Shown here: piece after piece, positions 20,960 to 34,900 of the stretch
How the letters are laid out: each line of letters starts with the position of its first letter
How positions within the stretch are numbered: the first letter of the stretch is position 1
Origin: Bolinopsis microptera
Taxonomy: Eukaryota > Ctenophora > Tentaculata > Lobata > Bolinopsidae
Length of the DNA stretch: 64,000 bases
Assembly: GCF_026151205.1 (NCBI RefSeq)
Contig: NC_087077.1
Coordinates: 18,212,475 to 18,276,474 of the forward strand
Direction of reading: 5' to 3'
Program-made: the position numbers and the translations under genes
The notes under the pieces: generated by a model
Told to the model about the DNA's origin: nothing
Database searches by the model: none
What the model saw: the letters and a program-made list of their open reading frames with translations, nothing else

Positions 20960-22733
20960 CATACATATGTAATATGTATATATATGTATATATATATACA
21001 TATGTATCACGACAATCTATCGTAAAACAGGGGTTCCAGAAAACCCACTTCTCGATACTCTTGAAACTTTTTTTGCACTCGATTTGGTCAACGTCTAGAC
21101 GCCCTGCAAAATTTCAGATCTCTAACTCAATTTTGACATGGTTTTTAAGGCACCTGAATATGGCGATTTTTGGTTTTTTATCGAATTTCGTATAACAGAG
21201 TGCGCGTATTTTGTGCAAATTTCTTTAAAACCTCCACATAACTATTTCTTATTCCTGTCATCTTTGACATCGAATTAGAATGTTTTGAACTAAAAATAAA
21301 TCTCCTGAACGACTTCCAATGAGCATTAATACCTGAAAAAACAGTAAATGGGGTATAATAGTATAGAATGTATAAGAGGCACGGTCATGCTTGCCAGCAC
21401 TGTGATTAAAAACAAATAATAAACCGTTTTTATTAAAATTAGAAAGGAAGCATATTAAAGCTTTATTATTTCACTCATTTTAAAAACAATTGTACTCGTA
21501 GAATCAACTGAATCAAACAAAGATTCTTTTGATACGCTAATAAATATTCTTCAAGAAAATGAAAGACGCCACTAATATTCGCAATAAACATGCTACTAAA
21601 AATATTGTACGGTTGTCGGAATGATTACATTGAATTGCAGGAATGGTTTAGACATAAGCAAAACGGTTGAAGCCATACAAGTTTCACGAGAGTCTTAGTG
21701 AAGCGGTAAAAACTAAAAAGAAATACAAAAATAATCTGGCAATGTTTTGGACTTTTCATGAAACTGTCTATAAATCTTCCGAGGGTATTTGTTCCACGTA
21801 AAACTGATGATAACTTCCCCTAGTAGGCCAGAGCTGTTATTATGGCTGGTGAAAGCAAAATGTAATCCCCGAAATCAAAACAAAATGTAAACAGAATTTA
21901 AGGGAGAATGACTGTGGCTGTGTATAGGTAAAACTAAATGTAAACAGAATATAAGGGAGAATGAACTAGTCTGTAGTGGTGTACATATACTGTAGCTGTG
22001 TATACATATTCCCAGACATTATCATTAGGATTGTTTATACAGTATACGTGCCACCTTAGTCTTCTACTCTACATAAGAGAGCATAAAGGGAGAGGGCTTC
22101 AAAATAATTACGGCAGTACAATTTTTACACAAAGCTACAAAGGATAATGGATGTGTAAAAGGGGTTACGGAGGGGGATGGGTTATAAATGGCCAAAACGT
22201 GAGTACTGAGTACATAATATGTGAAAGGGTCCTTAAGTAAAGAGGATTATTCTATAACACAATAGCATTTCAGAAAGTAGGGCTTACTGAATAAATATCC
22301 GCAGCTAGAATGTCATCTGTATTCTGTATCTACAGCTTGAATGGACCATTTTGTGATCGACACGACATCTGTGGCTAGTCTAATTTGTTACTTGAGAAAT
22401 TTCACATGGTTTTACAACTGTTATTTTGTTACTCTTTTGTATTACTGGTATTTGACTATGTTTCTATCGACGAAGCGCCTGATCTTGTTTATACAGCGAC
22501 TTACAGAGCCTCTGATTTTAGTATGAAATGCAGAAATGAGTCTTGTTCGTCTGGACGGTTAGATTCACACTCACTGAGCGCCAGTACTAAACTCGATATT
22601 ATTTCTTCAACTCTTAACTTGGTCACTAAAAGTTCAGCAATATCAGCTCGCAAATATCAAGTCTCTGAGTGCTGAATGGTCCAATTTCGTGTCCGGGTCT
22701 CATGTGCCGGAACACCAGTTACTTGGATTATAG
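20960..22733. other. Intergenic and probable 3' UTR region of the RING-H2 gene
   Basis: Short AT simple repeat at about 20960-21005. The sequence is otherwise unremarkable. The part just below 22734 should be the 3' UTR of the minus-strand E3 ligase gene, but I cannot pick a polyadenylation site with confidence. Confidence 0.4.
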
Positions 22734-22966
22734 TTACACATGTCTGACAAGGGGGGTGTGTTCGTCAGGAGAATCCGTGATGTTTGGAGCTAGATTCTGG
22801 GGTTCTGATGTACTATCGTAGGAGTTTGACTCGGAAAGGGGTGGAGGGGGAACGGGGGAGGGAGGGGTTTCTGGAACTTTCTCGTCAGGAAACACCGCTT
22901 GCTTGCAGCACGGACACACCCGCCGAGATTTTGTCAGCCAGGGGTCTATACAATGACTGTGAAAAC
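22734..22966 (-). CDS. RING-H2 gene last exon: second half of RING and tail
   Basis: Begins after TACTTCAG in phase 1 and completes the RING with FHSHCIDPWLTKSRRVCPCC. A proline-rich cytosolic tail follows (PETPPSPVPPPPL). It stops at TAA 22736-22734 after DEHTPLVRHV. Confidence 0.95.
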
Positions 22967-25900
22967 CTGAAGTAAATAATAATGATGTGTTCGCTGTCTT
23001 AAGAAAACCATTTTCAGACAATAATCAGATCTCAGGACGTTTTAATTAAGTTCAACGAGAGAGATCTGTAGAATAATTTGATTTGTTCAACGAGAGCATG
23101 GGTTTATGTGAAATTTAATTACCATGATTGCATGGTAATATTCTCAGCTTGTCTCCTTCTTCAAAGTCATCCAAACAAATAGCACACATATCATAATCGT
23201 CTGTTTCGCTGAAAATTATGATCTTCAGCTTCTTGAGCTTGGATGTGGGAAGTCGTGCACGTCTGCGTCTCTGATAACGACGCACTTTCTTGATGACCTG
23301 AATTTAATTCGGGTTACACACAATCATTCTACTGTATCCGCGCCTTTCGTTTTTGTACATAGTTAATAATCATAGCGATTAAGTGAGTATTGTATATGCG
23401 GATTTGAAGCTCCCGACCGTAATCTCTCTTTGTGATCATCCCTGGCAACAAGCCAGATTTTGGAGGACCAAAAAGATCACAAAAAGCAATGGGTATCATA
23501 GAGCGTAACAATGACAGTGTGTCATATCAACTTTTGAGTAATTTATAGACATGTTATTCAGTAAAATGTGTTATAATATCTCACCAGGAATATGAACATG
23601 AGTAGGAAGCAGATTGAGATGACGATGAGGAATGGTACAATGTACATGTGCCAGGGTAGAGTGTAGTAGGGTGTTAACGTCACCAAAGCCCTGCAAGATA
23701 TATGGTTGTTAGGCTTCGATCCAAAAACATTAAAGGACCAGTTAACTGAAAAATTTGTAGTCTCCAATTTGGCTAAGATTTAAATCAGCTGTGACAAACT
23801 GGTAAAGAATCGTATCGCCGAAAGAACCAACTCTCTAGCGTACGTGTAACGCGTGTTATTGCAATAATAAGCTGTGGCCGCGTGACGTCATAAAGTCCCT
23901 CAGTGCGCGCTTGCATAGCGTAATACAATGCACAAATGTTTATCATCGTCAATAAAACACGTGTAACTCACTCAAATTTTAGAGTTATGACTATTTCCCT
24001 AGTTCTACAAAATCCTTATAGTTTTGGCTATCACCCTAACTATATGAATAGCTGATTGGATGTACAGTGCTCACGTCAGGATTTTAAACAGTGACATAAG
24101 TTCTTGAACAGTGGCGGGTGAATGTACGGTTAGAAAGTTTCTGCTATTACAAGTTATGTCTAATGTCATATGTGATAATTTTGGATTGTTTTCATTGCTT
24201 CATTACAAACGAAGGGAGACTGTACCGATTATTTTTCCCCAGTACATGAAACTAATACACAAAATAATGTGCTATATATTAAATATAGCTGATCAGAGTG
24301 TAACTCTGTAATATAATATTACAGTTGTTCGGAAGAATGCGAGCAGTCGAATGGTTCGCTGTAAAAGACATAGTCCAGACAAGAAGTCTGGCTATTTTAC
24401 GGCCGTTCCCATGGGACCATTAGTAGAAGTAGCTCCTATCAGAACGGTGCCGTGGGAACCGAAAAATACCCGGTCTACTAAATACTGATTGGAGTGTACA
24501 GTGTGCGGAGTGTTTTGAATTTGACTTACCTAGTTATCGTCCTACTTGTATGATCATAAAATTAAATACCAATTAGTGCAAACGTGTTCAGTCAATCGAC
24601 CCACTGAACAACTATAGAATTTCCAAGACCCTATTATTCTTTGGCCATATATATTACGGCACGATCGATTCTTAGATGGCTAAACGACAAACGTTAATCT
24701 ATACAATTCTTAAACTATGAGATAGCACTTTAATCTAAAAATACACTTTTATATTACTCCTGATTTTTACATTTCAATTTTCACGTAAAACATTGTAGCC
24801 ATAGGTTGATCATGGACACTGACAGCTTAATTTTAGATAATAATGATTTATGAGTTTCTCTAAAGTTAACTCTAAACTTGTGTAGTCCAGTCATTTATGG
24901 ACATTTATGGAATTGAACCTGCAAATTTTCGTATACTCACGAAATTTTGCAAAGACCTTCCCAAAAGTATGAATAAAGGATTTTCGGTTGGAGACATATT
25001 GACCACGCCGATATTGACCCAATAACGTAACCGACCCTTTGCTTCTGAAGGTCGTGGAGACTTCAAAATAGGCTTAAACGAAGCCGCATATGCAAGTTTA
25101 TATAGGAGTTATTGAGCAACACATGGCCTAAAATCCTTACTTTTCGAGAAATTCGCCAAAAACCATTTTGGGCGTGGTGCTGTGCCCATTTTCGATAGGA
25201 TCGTGATAGAGTCTTTAGACAGGGTGCAAAAGAACCGCAATTAGCATATTAATATATGACTTACGAAGAAACAGATGCCTTAAAGTGCTTACTTTTTCAG
25301 TTATTGGCGAAAAACTGATTTCCGGTTCCAGAAATCATGCAAAAATATGGGTGTCTCGTAAATTGGGCTATGAAGGCCAAACAGATTTTTGAATGAGTGC
25401 AAATTGTGCAGAATGGCCATGTTTATATACAACTTATGAAGCAACATGTACCCTAAAACACTTACTTTTCGAGTTATTTGGGGGAGAAACATTGTATTAT
25501 GTCCATTTTTACCTGTAAAATACAGTCTCACGAGCTGCTCTGTGCGCGCAAGGGACTTTATGACGTCATCGCCAAAATAATACAAACGCTAATTACACGC
25601 GTTAGAGAGCAGTTAGAGATTTAGGAATTTCGACTCGTTGCTCAGTTTGCTATTTGTCACAATCTGTCAAAATATGAGGATAACTTTTTTTTCAGTTAAC
25701 TGGTCCTTTAAATCATCTTTGTCACGAAAATTACCCGAAAATAACCCGAAAATAAATATTCAGTATTGATAGTGCGCGCGAATAATAAACTGCGCGCGTT
25801 CAGCGCAATGAATTCAAGAAAAAACAGGTCCGCGTGTTCCATAAGTCATATTTCCAGTGTCACGTGATTACACATATAACACTTAATCACCGTCACGTGT

Positions 25901-28900
25901 ATATGGCGTGATACCTCGTTACAGTTGAAACACTAACATCACACTTAACAAAGAACATCATCATTCAAATTTAACGAAAGTGGTGGATAAGTTATGAGCA
26001 ATGTTGCTACTTGAGGGTTTGCGGTCACTTACTACCGTTATTTTGGGAATCTATTTAGATATTTGCTAGGAGATATGATGTACCAGTTTTAACCAGTGCA
26101 GCCGAGGGACTTACGAAAAAAAAGAGAGACAATATAAAAATGTGTTTTGTTTTCCAGATGTGATCTCATGGAAAATATTTATATTCATATCCGATATCAT
26201 TACATAATATTGCAACGAGAATAAAATGTAAAACAACTCACGATGGATTGACACTAAAAAGGTAGTTGTTTTTAAGCGTTTCTCCGGTCGACTGAAATAA
26301 ACAAATATCAAAATCACCGATATTTCATTTCAGCATTATCTGCTAATTACTAAAATGTTGTCAAAAATGTCGGTATCTGAGAAAGAAGTTGTCAGCGTCA
26401 TAGTGTATATAATATATACACTAGTGTATATAATATACATTATACACTAGTGTATAATGTATATATACACTAGTGTATATATACAACATGAGACAAAGGA
26501 ACTAATTTCAAGTTGTTCGGGACCTAAATTGTATTACATTACATGACACTGTTTAGTATTGCTTGGTTTCCTCTCTATAATGATCGGAATTTGTAACTCA
26601 TACTATTTTGTGTGGTAATGCAGTGCTCTAAAAGTCTAAATGTGCTGAACAAATTTCGGTCATTTTAATGTCATTGTTACTTGCAATGAACTAATCACAA
26701 CATAGCTCCACACTTATTTTACGTTCTAATTCAGCATTATGGTGATTATAAAGAAGCGCAACAGGGATTTAAGACTATTGTGTAAATGATATTGAATGTA
26801 ATTTTTCGATGTAATTTTTCAATTTCTATTACAAGGCTAACGAGTTCCTGCTCCGTTACACTAAATACACATGAAACCAAGGCAAGACCAAGGTTATGAC
26901 ACTGAACATAGAGGATCGATCTAGCGACCTCCGAAGTCGATCGGGAGAACCCATTGAAATGTGGATGATTTCGTTTACTTAGGATCCTGGATTAAGAGCA
27001 CAGATCCGTCTTAGTTCCGACATAGTAGTAGTAAGACAAAAACAGAAATCGGATGACAAATCAGCAACGCATGACATCCGAGCAACAAAGCAAAGTTACA
27101 GAAACTATGAAGATACATACATATTTAATTAAAATCTCAACAATTCAATTAAAATCTCAACAATTAAATTAAAATCTCAACAACATACCAGTCCAACGAA
27201 AACGGCCTTGACTTGTGGATCTGCATCACCTGTAAGAGAACACTAGTTTACAAGGGATTTACACTCGAGTACACAGACTCTGAACTCTTATCCAATTTAT
27301 TATCAGTTCCTTGGAATAATTGATTTCTTATCAGTCTATGCTTGCTGAAGGGTAAAACCTTAATTGCTTAATTGATCAATGTAAGTAATTTAGTCCTGGG
27401 TAATTCATTCGCTTTTTTATTGGTTTCATGGTTTCCATTTCAGGCGGATTAGCTTGTAATATTGGTTTATGTCCCTATGTTGTCCCACAGCATTGACGTA
27501 TATCGTATTTTATTAAGGGCGAGGAAGTGGTTAGCAAATACGAATAAATAATTTAAAAATTACAACATTTTAAATACGGTCACTCCCGCGATTTAACGTT
27601 ATGTATATATTATAATTTATATATATAATATTTTAAATAGCAAGAGTATTTCATATACCTTAAAAAGATGTTTGTAATTAAAACTTGATTTTAAACCACT
27701 TCCTCGATTAAATGACTGCTGTTTGACAGACAGCAACTTGTCAAGTTGTATTACGGATTACCTCATGCCCACAACTATTATTATAATGCAATGTGAAACA
27801 CACTACCCAGCCAAGACAGGGCTCTTTCAAATTGTTGCAGTGCAAATTTTGTAAACTCAATAATTCAGGGTCTGAATTTCGATCGTAAAATACTGCATTT
27901 ATAATTATAAATGTACTTTATCTCTAGCATATGACGGTTAAATTTGACGACTAAATTAGCAGGCAATTAAGGTAATTGTAATTAAGGTAGTTGATAAGAG
28001 TAATTAAAAAAAGCTGATATTTTGACAACGTACCATTCATGGGAATAAGTCTGTCATCCTGATCATTGTACACAATTACCAACTCATACCCTGCCTTTTC
28101 AGCATTTATCAGCTGAAATGTGTTATTGTTAGTTATTATATAATTAATTTGTTATTATGTAATTAATTAACTTGGGTTAACAATTTTTACTTGTGTACAG
28201 TAATACATTATTAGTTATACTATACAGTGTACAATGTATATTGTATACTGATGGTATTACCATCATGGTAACACTAGCCACGTCTTAGAGCGTGATATGA
28301 TCATATCATGAGGATTGAGGATGTAGTTATTGTATCATTCGTTCATGACATGATACGAGATACATAATCTGTAAGTAGCTTAGGTCTAATTGGAAGCATT
28401 CACAGAGCGTTAGTGTTCAGTTATGTTACAACTTATATCTTACAAGGTTAGAATATATTACAGGGTTAGACCGTCATTCATATCAGTATTTACGTATAAT
28501 AAAATATGTCACATAATGTAAGAAATATTCACATTATTATATACACATCTTAATGTAAGAAATTTAGGGATGAAATATTACATGGCTTTTTTAAAGACCC
28601 TTTCCCGCTGTTTGATACTGTTTAATAACATCAGTGCAGAGATAAATTAACTCACAAACTGTTGTACATTATCACATAACATCAAATTTAAGCAAATCTT
28701 CTGAAAGATTTTGCCATAATATTCTGTCTAACATTTGCTGCCACACTTAGCCTCAAGTTCTGTCGAACATTTGCTCCCACACTTAGCCTCAAGTTCTGTC
28801 TAACACTTGCTCCCACACTTAGCCTCAAGTTCTGTCTAACACTTGCTCCCACACTTAGCCTCAAGTTCTGTCTAACACTTGCTCCCACACTTAGCCTCAA

Positions 28901-31900
28901 GTTCTGTCTAACACTTGCTCCCACACTTAGCCTCAAGTTCTGTCTAACACTTGCTCCCACACTTAGCCTCACAACCACACGAAACTTAACAACGCCTACT
29001 CACTACCAGCCAGGTGTTTGGTCTACAATACAGATAGTGTTATTTACATGTGGTTATTGTTACACACTTTATACATTAGAATATTATAACACCACAGCGT
29101 TAAATTGTTAATTCAATAGCTCTACTACAATATGTAGTTCTCACCTATTTACCTTCTAAAGAGGCATTATTAAGTGGACACACATCGTGATTAAGTTGTG
29201 TGCTGTTATTGAGTCTCATTTGATTTCTCAAATATCTGATTATTTCTGATCAGACTCAGTTATGACAGTGTAATAATGAATGTAAGTTAAAAAAATATCC
29301 ATCACAACCGATCGCGATGATACAGTCGATTAAAATTTTGCTGGCACTAATATAAACACAACGTAATTACCACAAAGCCGATTTCAATTTCAAGTTGTTC
29401 GGGACCTCAGTTGTATAACATTACATGACACTGTTTAGTATTGCTTGGTTTCCTCTCTATAATGATCGAAATTTGTAACTCATACTATTTTGTGTGGTAA
29501 TGCAATGCTCTAAATGTGCTGAACAAATTTCGGTCATTTTAATGTCATTGTTACTTGCAATGAACTATTCACAACATAGCTCGACACTTATTTTACGTTC
29601 TAATTCAGCATTATGGTGATCATACAGAAGCGCAACAGAGATTTAAAACTATTGTGTAAATGATATTGAGTGTAATGGAATTTTTCAAATTCCATTACAA
29701 GGCTAACGAGTTCCTGCTCCGTTACACTAAATACACATGAACCAAGGCAAGACCAAGGTTATGACACTGAACATAGAGGATCGATCTAACACTAGATCAC
29801 AACCGATGATACAGCCGATTAAAATGTTGCTCGCACTAAACACAACGTAATTACCACAAAACCGATCAAAATGCCATTCCAAAAATCATTGCACGTGCTC
29901 ATTTAAACACCGTTGCTTTGCAACCTTTTGATTTATTACCTAACTTCATATTTCTCGTCTGATTTGAACGTGGGCGGTCGTACAAAGAGAATCTTTCGAA
30001 TTATAGTATAGTAACAACTTATGTAGGTTAACACTTTACATCGGTCAAGTTGTTATAATACTAACAAAAATAACATCATCATAACACAACGTGTCAGGAG
30101 AAAACAGTACACACTTCCTTGTAAGGGATATGTTCACCTATGTTACTGTTACCAGGGCAACTGTAAAAAGTCGCAAGATAAACACTGACACATACTGCAC
30201 ATACCAAAGCACGTGCCACGTACCGTAAAGTATGCAGTCACAAAGTCACATACCTGTTTAACTTCCACACACACTTCCTACATGTTTCACCTTATATATT
30301 TTATTAAGCAAGGTATTTCTCTCCTTCATAATACAGATGAAAAGTTTTAACCTTTGCATCTATTGCTCTTGTATCTAATAGTCACAATATCTTTTTAAAT
30401 TTTGCTTCATAACCCCTTTAAATGTAATTTATGTACAGCTTTATTAGAAAAACGGTACCAAGTTTTTCAGGTAAGTTTTTACAGTTAGCGAAGAAAATAT
30501 TAAGAGGAGCAAACAGTAACATTATTTTAAAACATAATGACTTTTTGATTCAATTAAAAAAGAGGCTGAATCTAGATGTCTCACGAAGGGATAGCATGAG
30601 GATACTCTGCCTGCCTCTGGGGTATGGCAACCCTGAAGGAGGTTGCCGGATTATCGGAATTTAGTTTGATGGAGACACGGCATACCAAACACAGGCTAAT
30701 GTACGAGACTGAGACACCCTAAGAGCGCTAGAAACGTATAATAAGCTGGTCGCCGGGTCGCCCCAAGGCAGGTAGTTTGTCTGGTAATGTAGTTACCTTT
30801 TCCAGCTCTCATCTCCTTCTGAGTCTCTGACCAGGCTGACTATAAGGTGATACTATTCTCCGGAAAGTACTATTCTCAGGGCCATATCCTCGTACATATA
30901 GGCCCTGTGCACAGCTGTGATTTTAAAACTTGCAGCCGGTTCAGGATTTTAAGTAAATCATAAAACCACAAACGTTCAATTTTGTTGTGTGCAGCCATTT
31001 TTAACGTTCTATTCACGAATCACGATTCAGTACTTTAAATATTCAATTAACTAGTATAGTAATGATTTTGAGTAAACACTATAGATTTTGTGACCCCAGC
31101 TAGAAGAAGAGCAGCAGTTTCTTGGGTGACTGATTTCTTATCAGTTACTGAAACTTTCAAAAGTGAAACACCCTCTAGCTCTTGTCGAATGATAATATGG
31201 GCACGTAGCCCGCACTATTCCCACATTAATATCACATCTTAATAAGAGAGCTCGGTACTATAGAGGAAGAGGAAAGAGGAGAGCAGCTGTTCCTGCTGTT
31301 GTTACACACACAGTGCTCCCCTCATGATATACCGGTCACACACACACACACACACACACACTCTCTCTCTCTCACTCTCTGGGTCTCAACTCTCACATGA
31401 CAATGTAAGTTTACACTGTTATATTGGGAGGTCTTGTGATGGAGGTACAATAACAGCTGATTCACAGTTCAACTCGTGGAACACGTGCGCTTAACACTAC
31501 ATTAAGACTGAGTGACGGTCAAGAGTCAAGACACGTACGTTAAGATTGATTAATATATAACGAGACCTTTTTACTTTTTACTTTTTGCTTGAAGTTTACG
31601 TCTCTCTTCTATTCCTACAATTATTATTCCCTATATTTACACTTTACACTAGAAATCCCTTGTGTTAGTCCTCATCAACTAACACGCCTTGCTACTGCAA
31701 GAAGAGACGACGGGTGGGGTGCCTAGTCTGAGCACGGCTTTCACAGCCCCACCCGCTTTGGGGTGGCTAGCCAGCAAGCTGCAGGGATCACTCACTCCAT
31801 CCCCCCTGTTGTTTCTGGACCCACTAGCAACCTCAGAGTGACCTCCACGTTGGTAGGGGATGGTAACTGCCCCTCATTGTCCGGCAGGCTAAACGTCGTC

Positions 31901-34900
31901 TGGCTGGATCAGATCAAATACCAGCACATACCTAGCCTCTCTCCACTCCACCTCACTCACACAGGAGCCCGGCAAGCTCCTTTCCGCTACGGACAGTAGA
32001 ATATCAAAACGACCCAGCCATGGACAAATGGTACCTAAAACCCACAAATATGCCAAAACAGTACAATAGCTCGTCACATAAACAGAGAGAACGGCAAAAG
32101 GGGTCTACTGAAAACACGGAACGCGCGGACAAAGACATACATAGTAAAGAAAGCCAAAAATTTATCACCAAACTGGTGCGCGCGCGACCAAACAAATCAC
32201 GGCAAAACAACAAACATCAAGCACAGTAAATATCGAGAAACACCTAGCGGAGCTGTTAGCCAGATAACAGTGGAAGTGGTAGTTTCTCGCATTATCAAAC
32301 CCAATTTTCCGGGAGGCTGTTTCGACAGTTGACTTTCTATGGACTCAGAAAGTCCCCCGATGACGGAACATATGGCAGATACTCTTAGGGGTATCGCCGT
32401 TCCACCGGGTCATAACAGCAATGTTATGTCCATTTGGTTCGTGCCGGCTCAGCGAGTCCCCATCCCAGCCGAGCTTTCGGTACACCTCCGCAACCAAAGG
32501 AGCTCCAAGAGACGTTAGCCACAAGGCGGACGTAGCCTCCCCGCAAACCCGGGGAGGTAGAGTGAGCGCCCATCGACAAAAAAAAAAAAAAAAAAAAACT
32601 TTACACTAGATTACAGGTCATGTAACCAGAGAAGCTCCAATATAATTACCTTACAAGACATTTTTGTGGCGGACCAATTTGCGACGACCGAAATTTTGGC
32701 GGTCCGAAAATATGGCGAAATTGAACAAAAACCGTCACATTTCGGACGTCACAGAAAATAAGGGTATTTTTCATCATTTTGTTTTCTGACACAAAGCTAA
32801 AGGAAATTCAAACTTTTCTAAAAATCGGTAAAATCATGTTGAAACAAAATGAAACTTATAAATCGATTTCTTCATCTTCCTCTAAGGGGTCCGGCTCGAC
32901 TCTTTCAGTTTCACTTATTGAGTTTGGTATTAAATTGTTTATCTTGACTTAGTCTCTTATAAGACGTTTATGTTAGCACATAAATGTAATTTATTTTAAA
33001 TTTAAAACGTATTACTTGACATTAAATTCATCATGGAATATTGTGTTTATTTGTCCCACCATCATATCACTAACTTTTCAAGAACAAAATGAATCGATGA
33101 AGCCACAATTATTGGAATAAGCTAAAAATAATGCGACGGATTCTATTACGACGACCGAAATTTTGGCGGTCCGAAAATATGGCGAAATTTCGGGAAAACC
33201 GTCGCATTTCGTACGTTATAAAAATGTCTTGTAAGGTATACGTAATTGATTATTTGCGGACGTAGACTCTCTGTCCAAACGGAGAGGTAAAGGGAGCCCA
33301 GTTAACATTTTAAAACCACTTTTATACTGGAATCCCGATTAATCTTGAATATCTCTCAAGATTCCCGTATTATTGAATAAAATATTTAATCGATTTATAC
33401 ATAGTTGCCCAATGCCCAGTGCCCGCCCACATCATTTAGCCTGGGGCGTGGGTTCGTAACTATGGACAAATGAAGAAAATATTAAATATAATTATCCAGG
33501 AATCTTGAGAGATTCTCAAGATTCCTTACTTTGTTGGATTTGACATTCTGCAGTTAAAAGTGGCGAATAGGTGAGTTGCCCCTCACTTTTAAAGTACAAA
33601 AAACAACAAAACAGTTTGTTAGGTTATTCTGCAGTGTATCTAGGACAGACATTGTTTTCCAGAGGTTACATAAGGATATTATAGGTCCTCTTGTCATGTT
33701 TGTAGGTGCTATACAACATTTGATACTCCCGAATTATTTATATTCATTAACAATTAACGGTGTTGAAAGTATGTAGTTAGATTATAACTTGTAAATGCTA
33801 TATAATGGACACTAAAGTACAGTGCGAGACTCATGACAATGCTGCTAAATTTAACAAGAATCCAGTCAAACTACTACTAAGTTGTCGACAAGTATATAAT
33901 ATAAATATACTAGTTACTACATCCACAGCTGGAATTATAAAGCTCGTACATGCTAGTGTTAGGGAGTATGAGAATTGCTGGCGGGCGCAGACTACCGAGA
34001 GTGAACTTTAGAAATATAAATGTAAGTTTATGTAAAACTTACATTTAATATGATATAACTTAACATATAATAGAGCGAAAGAAATGGAGAACCGTTTTCA
34101 TGTTTTATCTTATGTAATATTCATAAATATAAAATGTATACAAATATACAACTTATATAATATAATATAAAATGAAATATAATAGAGCGAAAGAAATGGA
34201 GTATCTCATCTAGTATATAATATAACACTCACAAAAAGATACTAGAGAGATGGCTACCACAAATAACACTAAACATGGCCATTTTGGACAATTCCTTGCA
34301 CGGATTCAGCATCGTGTCTAATAAAAAGGGCAGGTCACATTGTTTCAAGGGTAAGTTCACAGTGACCATGTACACACCCCCTTCACGTGATTGTGTAATC
34401 TGAGCTGCTACGCATGAGGCTGGTGATAGTGTTACACTTTCCTTATTTCCTTGTAAGGTTTCTAATTAATGATCTCACCTACCAAGTAACCAGGATGTAT
34501 CCGGGATGTTTTTAATGAATAATGAATATGTCAAACCGGTCTCGCATGATTGAATAATATTCCGGCGGATCACCCACACTGCACTAGTAACTGTAAGTAG
34601 TGATCACGCACAGGAAATGGGTCCCGTACAGCAGGGACAAACTTCCTCAGATTTCCTGTGATTTCCGCAGGTATATTCGTGATTCCTAGAAACTATGCTA
34701 TCAGATATCCGCATAGTTCAGGGAAGGTCCATGTACGTAAATCATAATTTTATTAGTTTGGAGAGAAAACGAGACACACCACGTACAGTTACACTGGATT
34801 TTTCTCAGCCGAATGGAGGGTTCAAAATCTGAAGTAATTTAATCGCACCTTAACCTTTTGCTGCACATGTTGGGCGAGTCTGACCATTACATTTACGAGA

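Noticed and set aside
22784-23021. Plus-strand ORF opposite the last RING-H2 exon
   Set aside because: A shadow of the RING-H2 and proline-rich tail on the minus strand.
28688-28978. 96-codon repetitive ORF
   Set aside because: Produced by the 36-bp minisatellite; intronic and not gene-like.
30431-30664. 77-codon plus-strand ORF
   Set aside because: Random open frame in intronic DNA with no motif or splice support.
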